DNA of 64,000 bases, taken from contig NC_079487.1 in the NCBI RefSeq assembly GCF_020520425.1, forward strand, positions 133,818,385-133,882,384, in the 5' to 3' direction. Below, piece after piece: positions 21,263-34,800 of the stretch (within the stretch, counting starts at the first letter, position 1; every line of letters starts with the position of its first letter). Under the pieces are notes generated by a model. That model was not told the origin of the DNA. It ran no database searches and saw only the letters and a program-made list of their open reading frames with translations. Source of the stretch: Spinacia oleracea. Lineage: Eukaryota; Streptophyta; Magnoliopsida; Caryophyllales; Amaranthaceae. The translations under genes and the position numbers were made by a program.

Positions 21263-23927
21263 ATGAACTCAGCGGCGAGTCACCTAGCGAGTCTGCTGAA
21301 GCGTCCGAGTTCAACCTTGAACTCAGTGAGCTCATCTCTCCAACAGTGGCGGGGGATCAGAGTTAGGGTAAAGAACGGGAACCTGGAGCAAGCGCTGTCA
21401 TTCATGCAGAGAAAGATGACGTCAAGTGGGATCGAACGGATGATAAAAAGAGAAGAAACTCATCACATCAAGAATTCCGAGAAGCGCGTATTAGCACGCA
21501 AAGCTCTCCACCGTCGCCTCCAGTCCCAGGACCTTGGTCGCAAGCTCAAATCCATCCTCATCAAGAAAGTCAGGTCCGTATTTTTTTTTGTAGTTTTTGT
21601 GATTCATTTGTTGAATTAATGTGATTGTGTTGTTGGAATGTTGTTTTTTTGGTGGCTAAAGAGCCGCAAAAGCAAATTGGTGTAGACGGAATTCGATCCC
21701 CGGTCTCAAAAATGTTGTGGGGAGATGTTGTAGGTTGAGTTTTAGTTTGTCACTGTATGATTTTGGGCGAGTTTTAAAATTTCAGTTTGAGTTATCTGTG
21801 ATTGTTTAGGAAGTTGATGCATTTGTTTTTTAAAGGAATTGTGCTATTTGGGAGAATGGCAGGGCTAATTGCTAGCAAAGTTTATGCTTTTTGAAAGGAA
21901 TTGTGCTATCTGGGAGAATGGCAGGACTAATTGCTAGCAAAGTTTATGCTTCTAGGTTGTTAGAGATATCTTGTTAATAGGGAATTGTATAGTTGATTGA
22001 TAAATGTATTTGTGCTTGAATTATATGTTGTAAGGTTAGAGAACTCGAGCGAATTGATGGTCTGATTTTTATAGTTGATTGGATAAGTAGATTTGTGCTT
22101 GAAGTATATGTTGTAAGGTTAGAGAACTCGAGCGAATTGGTGGTCTGATTTTCTTCTTGGGCAAGGGAGGAAATCATTGAGGGGTATGTTTGATAAGAAT
22201 TCAGATCAAAGTGGTGCAACTCGTGCAAGGGTATTGTATCATTTTGTTTGTTGTTGTCGAAGGAGGTCCTTGATGAGCATTCTAGTACTTCGTATTTGTT
22301 ATCTATTTAATATCCAATGGCCTACAATAGGATTATCAAGTGTCAATAAGTGTGTCGATTTGCTTGTTTATGTATCAGCATACTCTGCCTCTTTCTATCT
22401 ATCTTCGGTGGAAGATATGTTGGCATTCTCACTCAAGGATTTGGAATTGGGGAACTTGTTGTGGTTATTCTACCTCTTGTTGTTATGGCATTATCGTACG
22501 CGTGCTTGAAAGCCTGTTTGAAGATTAACTGTTAAGTAAACAATTGAGGACCCATTTCTAGATATATGGGTTGTTGTCAAGGCTATTAGTGTGAGAAGAA
22601 AAGAATATATCCTATATTACTTTACTTCACTCTTCATTTTGTGTTCTATACCCGTGTCAGAGATTTGACACTCCGATAAGGGTATGGATTTCTTATCCTA
22701 CACTTCCATGCTCACTCAAAAACTTCAATTACCACTGTAGAAGAAAATGGGAAAATAGAAGGAATAAGAAGACGAATATGTATGATATGTGTTCACAAAT
22801 GGGCTTTAGATAACAAGATAAGTACTTTAACAGGAATTGGCAATCAAATTAGCCTAAAACGTGTGTATATGCATTTGTATGTTAGAGGCTTAGAGCTCAT
22901 GCAAAGAGTCTTCTATAAACAGAAATGTGTTCCGTTTGTGCTGTGTCCCTGCACCCATGTCCAACTTTAGGAGTGTCCCCGTTTCTGAAATTTTCAGCCT
23001 TAACGTGTCACATACATGGATACGTACCCGCACCCGACATTTATTCCCATGATGAAGCAATATAGAATATAGTTGCAGTCTAAAAAGCAGTTTCTGATCT
23101 CATAAGTCACTCCTTTTTCTTATTTAGCTGATAGCATATTTGTAGTGTTGGTAATTACTAATTCAAAATTGTATATATAGCTATTTTATCCCCCTCCTCC
23201 TCTAAGAAGTGCTGCTGGTATAAGCTTATAGTCACATTTAGAGGAATGCTAGTTTTCTCTACAGTTCTCGACATTATTTGCAACAGTGCAAGCTCTGTAT
23301 GGTACAGTGTTTTCTGGGAAATGCTGTTGCTACCTAATGACAAATCAATACTGATTTCTCTCCGAAAGCTAGTAATCAGCTTCGCCAGGAATCGTTTCTG
23401 AAAATTCCATGTTAGATTAACTTGCATCATGAGGTGTGAAATAGCTCGATATTGTTTTTAGTGAAGCGTCATTGTGCTCTGTTGAAGTGTTGAGTGTTCT
23501 TTAGCATCAGATTTTCTGAATGTAGGGCTTGACCGGTTGATATATGGAAGCAAAATGTGGCTTACGCCTTACACTAGTCACAATTAATCTTGCTGAGGTG
23601 GGGTTATACTTAAATCTGTGTAATGGCTAGAGATTAGTGAAGCTGTTATCATTTGTTGAAATTTTATGTGAACTGGTGAGTACAGTAGGGCATTGTAAGC
23701 TCTAGATGTCAAGGGATCTTGATCACAATCAACCATACATACATTAAGATCTAGCTTTAGGGCTGGGGTGATTTTGAACTTAGAAGTGTTTTCAAAGTGT
23801 ACAAGGTGTATCCGTGCGTATCATGAATATGAACAAGATAACTTTTCCTGCTTGATTTAACAGTGATAGATAAATAAAAATTGTTTATTAATAGTTTTTT
23901 GCTGGAATCTTTTGCAGGGGTCTATGA
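21263..23927 (+). CDS. Ribosomal protein bS21m family (mitochondrial small subunit), 2 coding exons, 106 aa
   Basis: Exons 21263-21573 and 23918-23927 (321 nt). The N-terminus (MNSAASHLASLLKRPSSTLN) is Ser/Arg-rich without acidic residues, as in a mitochondrial presequence. The S21 core follows: VRVKNGNLEQALSFMQRKM, then a strongly basic tail with RKALHRRL and KSILIKKVR. bS21 binds the 3' end of small-subunit rRNA and helps initiation. The intron is 2.3 kb with a canonical donor (CAG|GTCCGT) and acceptor (TTTGCAG|G). Splicing there leaves only 10 coding bases in exon 2, giving the ending KKVRGL and a TGA. Reading on without splicing would add a nonsense-like hydrophobic tail, which argues for the splice. 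Arabidopsis At3g26360, an S21 gene, has the same neighbours from memory. Confidence 0.88.
21832..22152. repeat. Two tandem duplications in the S21 intron (units 62 and 82 bp)
   Basis: Copies at 21832-21893 / 21894-21951 share ggaattgtgctat and attgctagcaaagtttatgc. Copies at 21989-22070 / 22071-22152 share tgttgtaaggttagagaact and cgagcgaattg. Each pair differs by only a few bases. They lie side by side but are unrelated to each other. Confidence 0.85.
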
Positions 23928-25865
23928 GGGTGTTCTGGAGGGAGATACTGGCAACTACACTCAGGTTTTGTACGTTGCTGTTGGGTTTCAACCTCGTGTA
24001 ATTGAATTTCTTCGATCACCAAACGAGTTATATGAATGTTGCAGGTTCTTGCAAGTTGTCAAACTAATTGCAGTCCTTGTAGATCACCAATTATTTTTAA
24101 TAGACTTTCATAGTTCATTTGCTCATATTTCTTTTCTTTTACAAATCTTTTCGTCGTTGTTGATCATACGATTATTCAAATGCTCTCATGTATTATGTAA
24201 CAAATAAAAGTTGGAGGTAATAAGTTTCTCACTTCTCGGTGTCTATGGCTTACTGGAGCACGAGTGTGATGAACTTGTACTTCAAGTGAATGAAGATCAA
24301 AATTTTGTTGAATATATTTCTCTCTTAGTTGAGGCCTGTGAGTTGTTGCTTGCAGTCCATAAGCCTCACGACCACGGGCTCAAGCCGCTCAACTCATAAC
24401 ACGCCCAACTTCTCGGTGTCTATGACAACATTACTAGTCATTTTTATCGGTCATCTTCAATTTAAAGCGCGTTTCCTCATCTAAAATCCTCTTATAAACT
24501 AAAACTTGCCTTACTCGAACTTTTTGGTTCTTGTTGTGAATTGGACATCGGTAACGATATTGTTCATGAACTAGAGTCGGTAGTTGGGCACTGAATCCTT
24601 TCGGACCTGGCTAATGGCTCGATTATGAATTACGGAGTAAGAAGTAGAAGTTCTCCCGGGCCGAATAGGGGATATATGCAAACGTTGCAGGAATCTAAGT
24701 TGCGAAAAAAAGCAATCCATAAAAAGTTGGCGTTGCTCACTAAATTCACGTCATTTGGCTCGTGCGCAACCTTGCCCCCTTATGTTATGGAAGAATTGAG
24801 CCTTGCTAATAGGTTGTAAAACATACTAGCTACTAGCTAGCATTATTGATGGTACTCATAGTGACTTTGCAAGTAGTCTTTAAGCTTCGAAATCTAAAAT
24901 CTTTCAGGGGCCCGACTTGCTTCTCGAAAGTGACATCTTTGTGGGTTCGACCTTAAAGTGTGGATCATCGGGTTGAGCTATGGATGTGGGAGATTTAACT
25001 CTTCCAATAGCTTAAGCTGATCCAACTGATGTTTTCAATTGGAAATGTTTATAGGTTAATCATAGGTGATCTACGGAAAGAGATCAAAGCCCTCTCTTAT
25101 GACGATGGTTGGTTCAGATTCCACCCTCCACAACTTCTAGGTCAATAAAATATTGGGGTTGGGGTTCTTCCTATGGGTTTTTATAGCTCCTCAAAATTCA
25201 CCCCGTTAGTAGCAGCAAGCAAGAGCAGATCGGGGGTTGATGGATTTAGGAAAGAAAGACCAAGCTTTCAACTAACAACCGTGAAAGTGCTTTGTTCTCG
25301 TAAGAGAAAGAAAAAACCAAACAAAAAAAAATCTTTCATTGCATAAAGCTTACTTAATCAACTCACCTTATCTTAAACTTATTGACGTTATATTTAACTT
25401 ATACATTTGTGCTCCTAGAATTTTATCATGATAAAGTAATAACCGCAAGCAACATTGTGAATTCTTCCCCTGTAAAATTTATACCTTACAACTTTTTTAA
25501 AGCCGAAATCACACATAATTTTCTGCACACTTCATCACCTTGAATAAATTTTTTTTGTTTAAATTTAAAATTAGTTATGAATACTCTAAGTTTAAAATAC
25601 GCAAAATTAACAATAAGACATATTCCGTATAAAGTACTTCGTATTAAAGATTCTTTTACAAATTGTATTTTACTTTGATTATGGCAAGTGAAAATAAGGC
25701 GACTAGAACGGGTTTAGTGTTTACATCCTCGAGAATCAAGAGGGTTTAAGAACCTTGTGAAACTCCCAACTCCGCTCACTCTCACTTTCTGGCAAAACCA
25801 CCCCAAAAACATCCCAAACACAGTCTTTTCTACTTCTCTTACTTTCTCTCTCCTGGCCAAGAGTG
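23928..25865. other. S21 3' UTR and spacer before coilin
   Basis: The first few hundred bases must be the 3' UTR of the S21 gene. Open frames at 23881-24207, 24211-24399 and 24625-24819 show no recognisable domain. Poly-pyrimidine and AT-rich sequence fills 25300-25700. Confidence 0.5.
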
Positions 25866-28800
25866 ATGGAGGCGACGCAGCGAAGACTGCGAATTAACTT
25901 CCAGGATCGTCTGATTTTAAGCAAAACCCAGAAAAAGAATGGGCTCAAACATTCATGGGTTCTTCTCAAACCCCAATTTCAGACCATCTCTGACGTCGTT
26001 TCATATCTTCTTCACTCCTTTGACCTCTTCGATTCCTGCCCTAATGGCATCATACTCTCTGTATATTCTCTCTCTCCTCTTGCATGTTTCAATTTCCTCT
26101 TTTTTCTTAGCTTATTTTGATGTTTTGTGGGGTTGATTCTATTTTTTATGCTAATTTTTAGTTGGGTATTTGATTTAATGTCTCAAAGTTCAGGACTTTT
26201 GTTGCTTTTCTGTATAATTTTGTCAATGTGGCTCGAGTTTTCGTCTGTTTACCTTGTTGCTGATTGCTTGTTCTTGCACATATTAGCTCAGGAAAGAATT
26301 AAACCACTATTCACAATTTTATGTACCATTTGTCCATTTAATTAAAATGCAAGTATACATTCTTTTATACTGAATTAATCCTATGCCGATCCCCGGTTAG
26401 GATGTCCACATTATACACCCGAATATGGTACATATTGTCGTCCATACGCATTTGTTGTTCATTTCATCATTTTTGCATTTGGAGCTACCCCAAATGAGCC
26501 AAAAAAGAAAAAGCCTTGGTTGCATGGTACATTCGGATGTATAATGGAAATTGTTTTCCCCGAGCAATTGATGGAGCGGTTAGAATTAGACAAAAAACCA
26601 ATTGTTGCTTAATATGTTGAAGCAGAAGTGGAAATATAGTACCAATGATGATACATGAGTTGGAACGGAGAAAGTTGAGGGGAGGGGAGGCGGGTTTAGG
26701 TGATTCTTCAAACTTGAGCTTAATTTCTGATGACTGTATGAGATTATAACATGGGTACTAAGCCAATAATTATATGAAAATGAGTACCATGCTAACATTA
26801 CAAGACTCGGGTATGAGACTGGGGTTACACTAACTAATCAATCTTCCATTAAACAAGAAATTGAAGATTAGATGTGATATGATGTTTCTTCTTGAAGCTA
26901 TGGAGTTGTGTAGGAGTTATGTCACTGATATTTACCATATGATACTTATACCACTGTCATATCACTGTCTGTATTTCTTGTTGAGTGGTTGTTTTTCTTA
27001 TGATTTGAAATGAATACTTGTCAGTTTAGTGGGTAAGGAAGGGAGAAGGTACTAGAGACATGTTGTTCGACTGCCATTCTCAAGTATTTCCCCCTTTGGC
27101 TATTTTTTGTGCTATTTTACTAGTCTTAATAAGCAGTAAGTAGCTAGTAGTAAACTAGTAACAGTTACTTGTCCTCTCTGATTGTGGAAAGATAGTATAA
27201 CTATAAACATCAGTAACAAGTAAAATTTGAGAAAATAAATGGTCTGAAGGATTAGATTCTCTAGCAATGATGACATATGTCATTATTTTAAGTAAGATGA
27301 ATATTTGATACTTACATTCCGTGCCTTTTGTTGTGAAATTTCATTATTCTTCTTTCCTTTCCAACCTACATTTTTCGTGTCATTCCTGTCTTATCTTTTC
27401 AAATTTCCCTTTTGAATGTTTTTGTCCCTTCCTCTCTAAAAGCCTTCCTGAAAGTAATTGTCTTTTTCTAAAAAATTTCATCTTACAAGCCTTACACACT
27501 CCTGATTATGTATAAATCAACTGCATAAAAAGAAAAATATTAAAAATAATAAGAACCCAAAAAATTTCTTCTAAGTTGAATAATATTAAATGTTGTACGT
27601 CCCTGCCATTACATGTGACGAACTTCCAATTATGTTAATTGGTAAAATTTATACCCTGTATTGGACTATGGCTCTGTTTTTACTGCACGAGTGTCAATGT
27701 GCGCGTGTCTGTTATGTGGTACCTTGGATATTGCACTGAGATTATCTTAATTTTTGTAGATGGACGGCTTTGCTCTTCCACCATTCGAGTCAACTGCCAT
27801 TTTGAAGGATAAAGATGTAATAAGGTCAGTTTCATAATGCTTCTGTTACCTTGTCATCTTTGGACCTTGGCATGGGGATGAATATTGAGGGCACCCCTTG
27901 TCCCCCTTCTTGATGTATTCATTGCTTCTAATTTCATGTAAATGCTCGTTCCTGTATCAGTGTGAAAAGGAAAGGAACAGGCATGTGTGATGCAACGAAG
28001 TCAATTGAAGGGGCAAGGCATTTCATTGAAGATGAAATTGTAGAGAAGCGACCATTACCTTCTGGTGTTAGGCTTTTGGCAAATGAAGAATTTGACAAAG
28101 AGACTGGAGGCTACCAAAGCGACATTAACAAGGATGAAGAGGCAGAGGAGCCGGTGCGAATCGTTCAAGGTAGAGATGTAGCTTCCAAGAAGAGAAAAGC
28201 ATCTGGCCATATTGAGAGCTCAAAGTATTTCCTTGTAACTCTTTTGTTATTCATATCATCCTTCTATCATATCATCCTTCTATTCCTCTCTTTTATGAAC
28301 CATTATTCTGTTGGGACTACTCAGGATTCAGTACTGTTAAAGGTTTTATTCTCCTTCCTGAAGTGGATACTGTCATTTGATTTCCTGATCTGTTGGTTGT
28401 CGTTTTGCATATTTGTCAATTGAACTTTTGTTTGAGGATGGGCATCTTTTCATCTGATGTGCACAAGGGATCTTGATAAGGATTAACAAGTGGTTGATGA
28501 AAAGTTGCCTTGGTCCCAAGAAACAAATTTATACTTAGAAGGGCTTTCTTAAACTACTTGTTCATAAAATATCCATTTCTACGGCAATGATCTGTCTGAA
28601 AATGGTACTAAGACAGAACTTCCACAATCACAATTTGGTCTCAGCTTGTGAAACAGAAAGTCAGAAATGCATTTAGGAACTTCATTATCACCTTTATAAA
28701 CCCTTATTTATGACCGTGTATCAATGTATGCCGTTTAGTTCACTGGATATTGTTGTTGTGCTATATTGGTTCATTGATTAGCTAGATACAAGGTAGACCT

Positions 28801-31800
28801 CCTTTGTCAATATATTCTAGCCAGGCGTATCATTCAGAGACCTGTTTCAGCAATGGGAGAATGCTTGGGAAGTTGGGATCTCTGAAAGCTTGGCCGAAGT
28901 AGTTGTTCACTTCCTTCAGCCAATCTTGTGAAATGATAGTTTCCCTGTAAAAGGATTGGAAAGTGGAAACTGGTTTTACTTTGAAGAAAATATGTTTCTG
29001 ACCATAATAAAATGGCGTGCTATACGCAACACAATATTATTAAAGTTGCATGTGTAATAAAGACTGCCACTTTCTGTGTTCCCATACCATTGTGCGCAGA
29101 TATGAACTAGTATTGTTGTGCTTCTCTACATGACACTGTTTCTTACCCAGTTTTAGAATACACACTGCTTATATTTGTTCCAGTTCTAGTTATGTACGAT
29201 GTATCTTGTTTTATTCCCAGTTTTGATGCACCGTCTTCCCCTCTTTTAAGTTTTCGTTTAAATCCCTAATATACTAGTTTAAATGGATTCACCATCATTC
29301 ATGGACTACTTTTCCGCTGTTGCATTACAGGAAAAAAAGACGGCTCCAGGTAACACCTGAGAGTGTCCAGAAGAAAGATGTTGATCAGGCTATCAAAACA
29401 CCAAAGAAGAAAAGAAAACTTGCCGTTGGTCGTAAGCATGATGGGACTGTTGACTGCACAAAAAATTCAGAGCCAGCATCTAAGTCTAAGTATGTTTTGG
29501 ATCTTCTTGCGTCTATTTCAGTTAGTTTCTTTCAGACATTGTTGTTACAAGTAATAGAAGGTCCGCCAGGGTTTAATGGTTAGCCAGTTTTAGTTTTAGA
29601 CTTGTTAAGGACTCTTGAAGGCATCAGTTGTTTGATACTGAACATATCAAGAAAATGCTAATCAGCTGTTTCAATAAACTGTATCCTTTAGTTATGGGAT
29701 TAACCTTAAGGTAAATAAGTAGATAACAGTAAGGACTAACTGTTTCCTCACTATAAATAATATACGGAAGACCAAATTTCCACATAGATTTGAAAGCTTT
29801 GGTTTTAGCAGATACAAAACGATATTTCAAGTACCTTCTTCCATCATTGTATTCTGTATAGTGAATAAGCTGACTGTCCCTTATAGTGCTCTTCTTTAAG
29901 CAGTCTGGTAAGTTTCTTCGGTTTGAATTCTATTGTGAGTAATAAGCATTTTAAGATATGAAGACCTTCCATTGTCCACTTCCTTTTTTCGAGGGGTTGC
30001 TTGAGGTTTCTTATAGTGACGAGATATTAAAGTTTCTTATTCTGCGAGTTCTAGGAGCTTTACCTTTTAGTTTCTTTTTCCCTTTCTGTTCCTATACTAA
30101 GATACTATTCATTGGTTACTTCAAAAAAAAAAAGAAAAAAAAAAGAAAGATTTTATCCAGTGATTGGAAATGTGGAATTTCTCCTGCTATTGATCACTTG
30201 TTTTTTTGCTACTGTTGTGATGTAACTAGTGAGTAGTGACTCTCTTCTAATGGACATCTTGGTTTTGTTGGTGCAGTGAACTTGAGGAGAAAAATGAAGA
30301 GACTATACATGCATCTGGTGTGCCTGATAAAGCTAAAAAGGTAGGTAATAACAGAATGATTATGCTTCGAAAGGCTTTTCTATTATCCTGCTGCGGTTAC
30401 TGAATGACACATAAAGCTGCTAATTCTTAAAAATTATTTATTTTCGTTAGGAACCTAAGTTTTCCTTCTTAGTAATGTCTACTCCCTTCGCCCCTTTTTG
30501 ATTGCCCATATACCAAAGTTACTTTATTAAGGCTTAGACAAACATTTGCACATGAGCTGGTAGTTTTCATTTTTTTAATTTGCAAGGGGAAAAACTTACC
30601 ATTTAAGGTATTGAGCAAACTCAAAGGGATACCCCAAAATGGAATACAGGGGAGACAAAAGGGACGAATGGAGTAGTTGTTTAGGATTCTTTTACAATAT
30701 TGGATTTTGATATCCAATGTGTTCATATGGATAATTCTTTGATGGGACAAGTATCAAGGCTTGTGCAATGTGTTTGTTTGAAGTGAATTGACTTCACGTT
30801 GCAATTTTCACTCAGTGTAGGCCTACTTGTGTGCTGTTTGCTTATCTTGCTTTCTGATCCTCGATGGACGATCTTCGAATTTTAATCTTCTTATATTAAC
30901 AATTAATTGTGACTTATTCCATGTACGTAAATTTAACATTGTTTGGTTTGTTTGTTTCTGTATTATGGTCACCGTGATCGAATCTCTGTAAAAAAGTTGA
31001 TTTTCCATGTATGTAATGGTTGTACATCAGATGATAGGAATATTTAGCGTGGGGCATTTGATAACATGCTTGTGATTCTCTATGGTATGCTTTTCACTAT
31101 TCTATTCCTCAAGTTTTCCGCCCCATGGTTGCCACTGGTCTCTTTTCAGTTGCAGGGTTTGCATCTCAGGTGATATGTCACGTCTTCTTTTTTGTTCTGG
31201 TCTTTGTCTTATCATAGTTTTTCGTATGGATGTTATGTAACAGGGTTTTATCATTTAATTTTGCATGCTTGGGATCTATCTTAGTTTTTCCCCCCTATAC
31301 TCTTCTAGGCATGCAGAAGCAGTCGCCGTAAGAAGTTGCAGAGGAAGTGGAAAAGAGTAGAAGGTGTCAAAATTAACATGGATGAGGTATGGAATTAAAC
31401 TATCAGACTAGGTTTACAGTATATATCCATAGTCGAATTTAAAATTCCCATTAATTTCTATTGTTGCTGCAGGGTGAGAAGCAACCGACTGATTCAGGAT
31501 CTAAAAAAGACCCGGGTGCTAACATCGAACAGTTAGCTGAGGAGGATAGTGACGTAGATGGGGATCTTGTTCCTGTAGAGATTCGGCCTGGACACATACG
31601 CTTCGCTCCTTCTGGCAAAGGTCCTGCTACTGTCTTGCCTTTTTTCGAATTGTGTTTTAATCATGAATAGATTTCTTAATATCTAAGCAATTTCCAAGAA
31701 TGTTTATGATACATATAGGTACTGGTTTTTATAGTTAGCTCCTTGGTATGAATACGATCCCCAAGGTTCAATAAATGCATAAGAGAAAGGATAGAGTTGA

Positions 31801-34800
31801 TGGGTGTAAAAATGTATGTAACTTTGCAACATAGGTTGAAGATTTATGAAATAGTGGAATCCTTGTATTTGCTGGGGTAAAACAACAATGACCACTTAGG
31901 GCTTGTTCAGTATCACTATTTAGATTTTAGTGACTGCGAAAACTAATACAAAAGTACTATAAAACAGTGACCATTTGAAACTGTCTGGGACCATTTGTGA
32001 AGTAGTGGTGGTTCACTATAATTTCTGTAACTTGAGATCCAAAATCTATTGTAGTACGACTAGACGACTAGTACTAACTATCTGATTTAAGGGAGTGCTT
32101 TGAAAAGCAGTCTGTCTCCTTTGTTCTGTATCCTTAATGCATGTAACAATTTGTTTTTGAGAGCTTTTCTTTCTTTGTTTAATCAATTGTCTGAGCTTGC
32201 CTCTTCTTTATAAATAGCATCCATCAGTTATAGGGTTTATTCTGGACTTCTGGGTACCCCTGACCTATGCCACCTGTAGGCAGGATGGTAGCTGTAAAAA
32301 ACTAGTATCATGGTAATAATTGCCTTTTCTGCATTTTCTTGACAGTTATAGTTTTCCTGGCTTACAAAAATATGATTTGGTTGCAGCAAATGATGCTCAA
32401 AATGTTCAAGAAGCAAGTGGGTGGGATGTTCAGTCAGCCCAAAAAAGTTCGTTGGAAGATGACACTATCCAGAAAAATGATAGCAATGTTAACAAAAATA
32501 AAGCAGCAATGGTATGTTGTGCAATTATTTGATTCTTATTTACTTTACTTCTCAGTCTCTTTGTATTGCAGGTACTTATTTCAGATCATTTAGATGGTCT
32601 TTACTACTACTACCACCGCTACTACCACTGCTACTACTACTGCTACTACTACTAACTACTGCTAGCATGAGAAGAAAATTCCAATAGGATTGTTTTTGAA
32701 CATTTTCAAGAGCTTATGATGATTCATGTCATGATAGACTTACAGTTGTTAATTGAGCTACAGCGGAACTTTGTGTTATTATTTGATTGCAGTTTATAAT
32801 TATAGGTAAGCTACAGGATAGAGGTACATTTGAGGATATCATAGTTATTGATACTGTCCTGATGAAAGGTGTAGTTTTGTTGTTAATTTTAAGTGTGTCC
32901 ACCTGTGTTTTGTGTCGTATTGTTGGATGCTGTTTGGTATTTTTTTTGCGAAGCAATACAATATCGTCACTGTTACGTAAGTAGTTAATGTACAACAAGT
33001 CACACGATCGGATTAGGGACTTTTAAGATATCGTTCCTTCTCTTTCGGTTCAGCCAGTTTTATCATACAATTTTACCGATCTCTTTGCCAAATATGTATT
33101 TGTTATTGATATGATAATTTGAGGTAATGTGTGTCTGATATGAGCAAAATAAGAGTAATCTATTAGTTTCTTTCAGTCTGAAAGATGTTGCAATGATTAT
33201 ATGATTTCATCTTGTTGCAGTTTCTGTGCTTCCATGAATTTTGTTGGTGGTTTGGTGCAAATTTTAATATTATAAGTGATGAATGAACATTGTTACCCCC
33301 TTTCTCCTCGACAAGATTGTTTTGACAATATGGAGACATATTCAGGAACCGTATTGCTGGAATGGAATCACAAACAAAAAACAAGGTCAGAAATGGGGCA
33401 AGGAAAACCAGTCAACCTCTTGGAAGGAAAACAGAGATTATAACAGCAATGCTTCTAGTTCAAGGGCTGTCAGAAACCATCCATACCCCTCCTTGAAGGA
33501 ACCAAGAGATAACACATGGGCTTCTAGAAAACAGCGGGCTAAAAGTGCTTCTGCAGTATTTGAGAAGCTTCCGCCTCTAACTGACTTGCCGGAGGTTTGT
33601 TTCTTTTTTACCCTTCTGCATTATCTAGTTCCTTGTGATATCACTATATAGTATCCATTTTATGATTTCTGGTTTGTTTCTTTTTTACCCTTCTGCATTA
33701 TCTAGTTCCTTGTGATATCACTATATAGTATCCATTTTATGATTCCTGTAAAAACAAAGTACTCCTGCATGGGCTGCATCCAAAATTATCTACAGTAACC
33801 AGTTTATGACAATCTTTCTTGCCACAACTATGACCTTTTATTTATTATAAATGCGTAGTACCTTATTAATTTATTGTCATACCCATTAAAAAGTTTAAGT
33901 TAATTTAATATTCAATTTTTCTCTACTAATATTATGGGAAGAATGTTAGGTCAAAACTCAAAAGTTTTACAGAAATTGCAGAAGAGGTTAAGTTTTGAAC
34001 TGAGGGGGTATCTACTATTCTACTGTACTACATTATTTTGCATTTCTGAAAACAAATACTAATGCTGATAATAATGATTGCTTGTAGACCTGTTAATTTT
34101 TTGTTTACTTTCTCATTTCCATTTATGTGTACAGTTAAAGTTTCAACATGACTATGGAGTATGGACTATGGACTTACCTGTTGAGTGTTGAACTTTTTCT
34201 ATGAGTATTCGTAAGATGTATAGGATGAGCAATGGTTGAAGATTTTGATACTCTTGTTACAAGATACGTGATTAAGTAACAAATACTTGTTATGCCTTCT
34301 GATTTTTGAGTTTTACTGCTTTCACATGACAGGTAGGCGACGTCATTGTGTATCGTTTATTGGAGCTGTCATCAACTTGGACACCAGAGTTGACTTCATT
34401 CCGAGTAGGAGTCGTCCAAGTTTTATTTTAGCAATTCCCTTCTACTTATTCATGTCATTTTCTGACAAGTGCAATCAATTTCTGAACTATCATTTGATTT
34501 TTTAGGTAGGGAAAGTTACATGCTTTGATCAAGAGTCGAATAAAATCAAGATGGTTCCAGAACCAGAATACCCACTTAATCTTGAAAAGAAGGCATATGG
34601 TGATGATGATGAGGACGGTGACTCTGGACAACCTCCACAGCCTTCTGTCTATAATGAAGATGGATCCTTAGAGGTATGAACTTTGCGGTTAAAATTATGA
34701 CAGGGTTCTGTAGTAATATTTTGCTGGAGTTTTATGTAACATAGTAGCATAGGACTTTTATAGGGTTTCTGATAAAACCCAATAATTTGACCCGCCCCGC

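Noticed and set aside
21655-21735. tRNA-like phrase (gaattcgatccccggtctca) in the S21 intron
   Set aside because: No cloverleaf could be built around it; at most a remnant of a tRNA-derived SINE.
23881-24207. Plus-strand frame across the S21 second exon
   Set aside because: The acceptor at 23917 lies inside it and the spliced frame differs; it is 3' UTR read in another frame.
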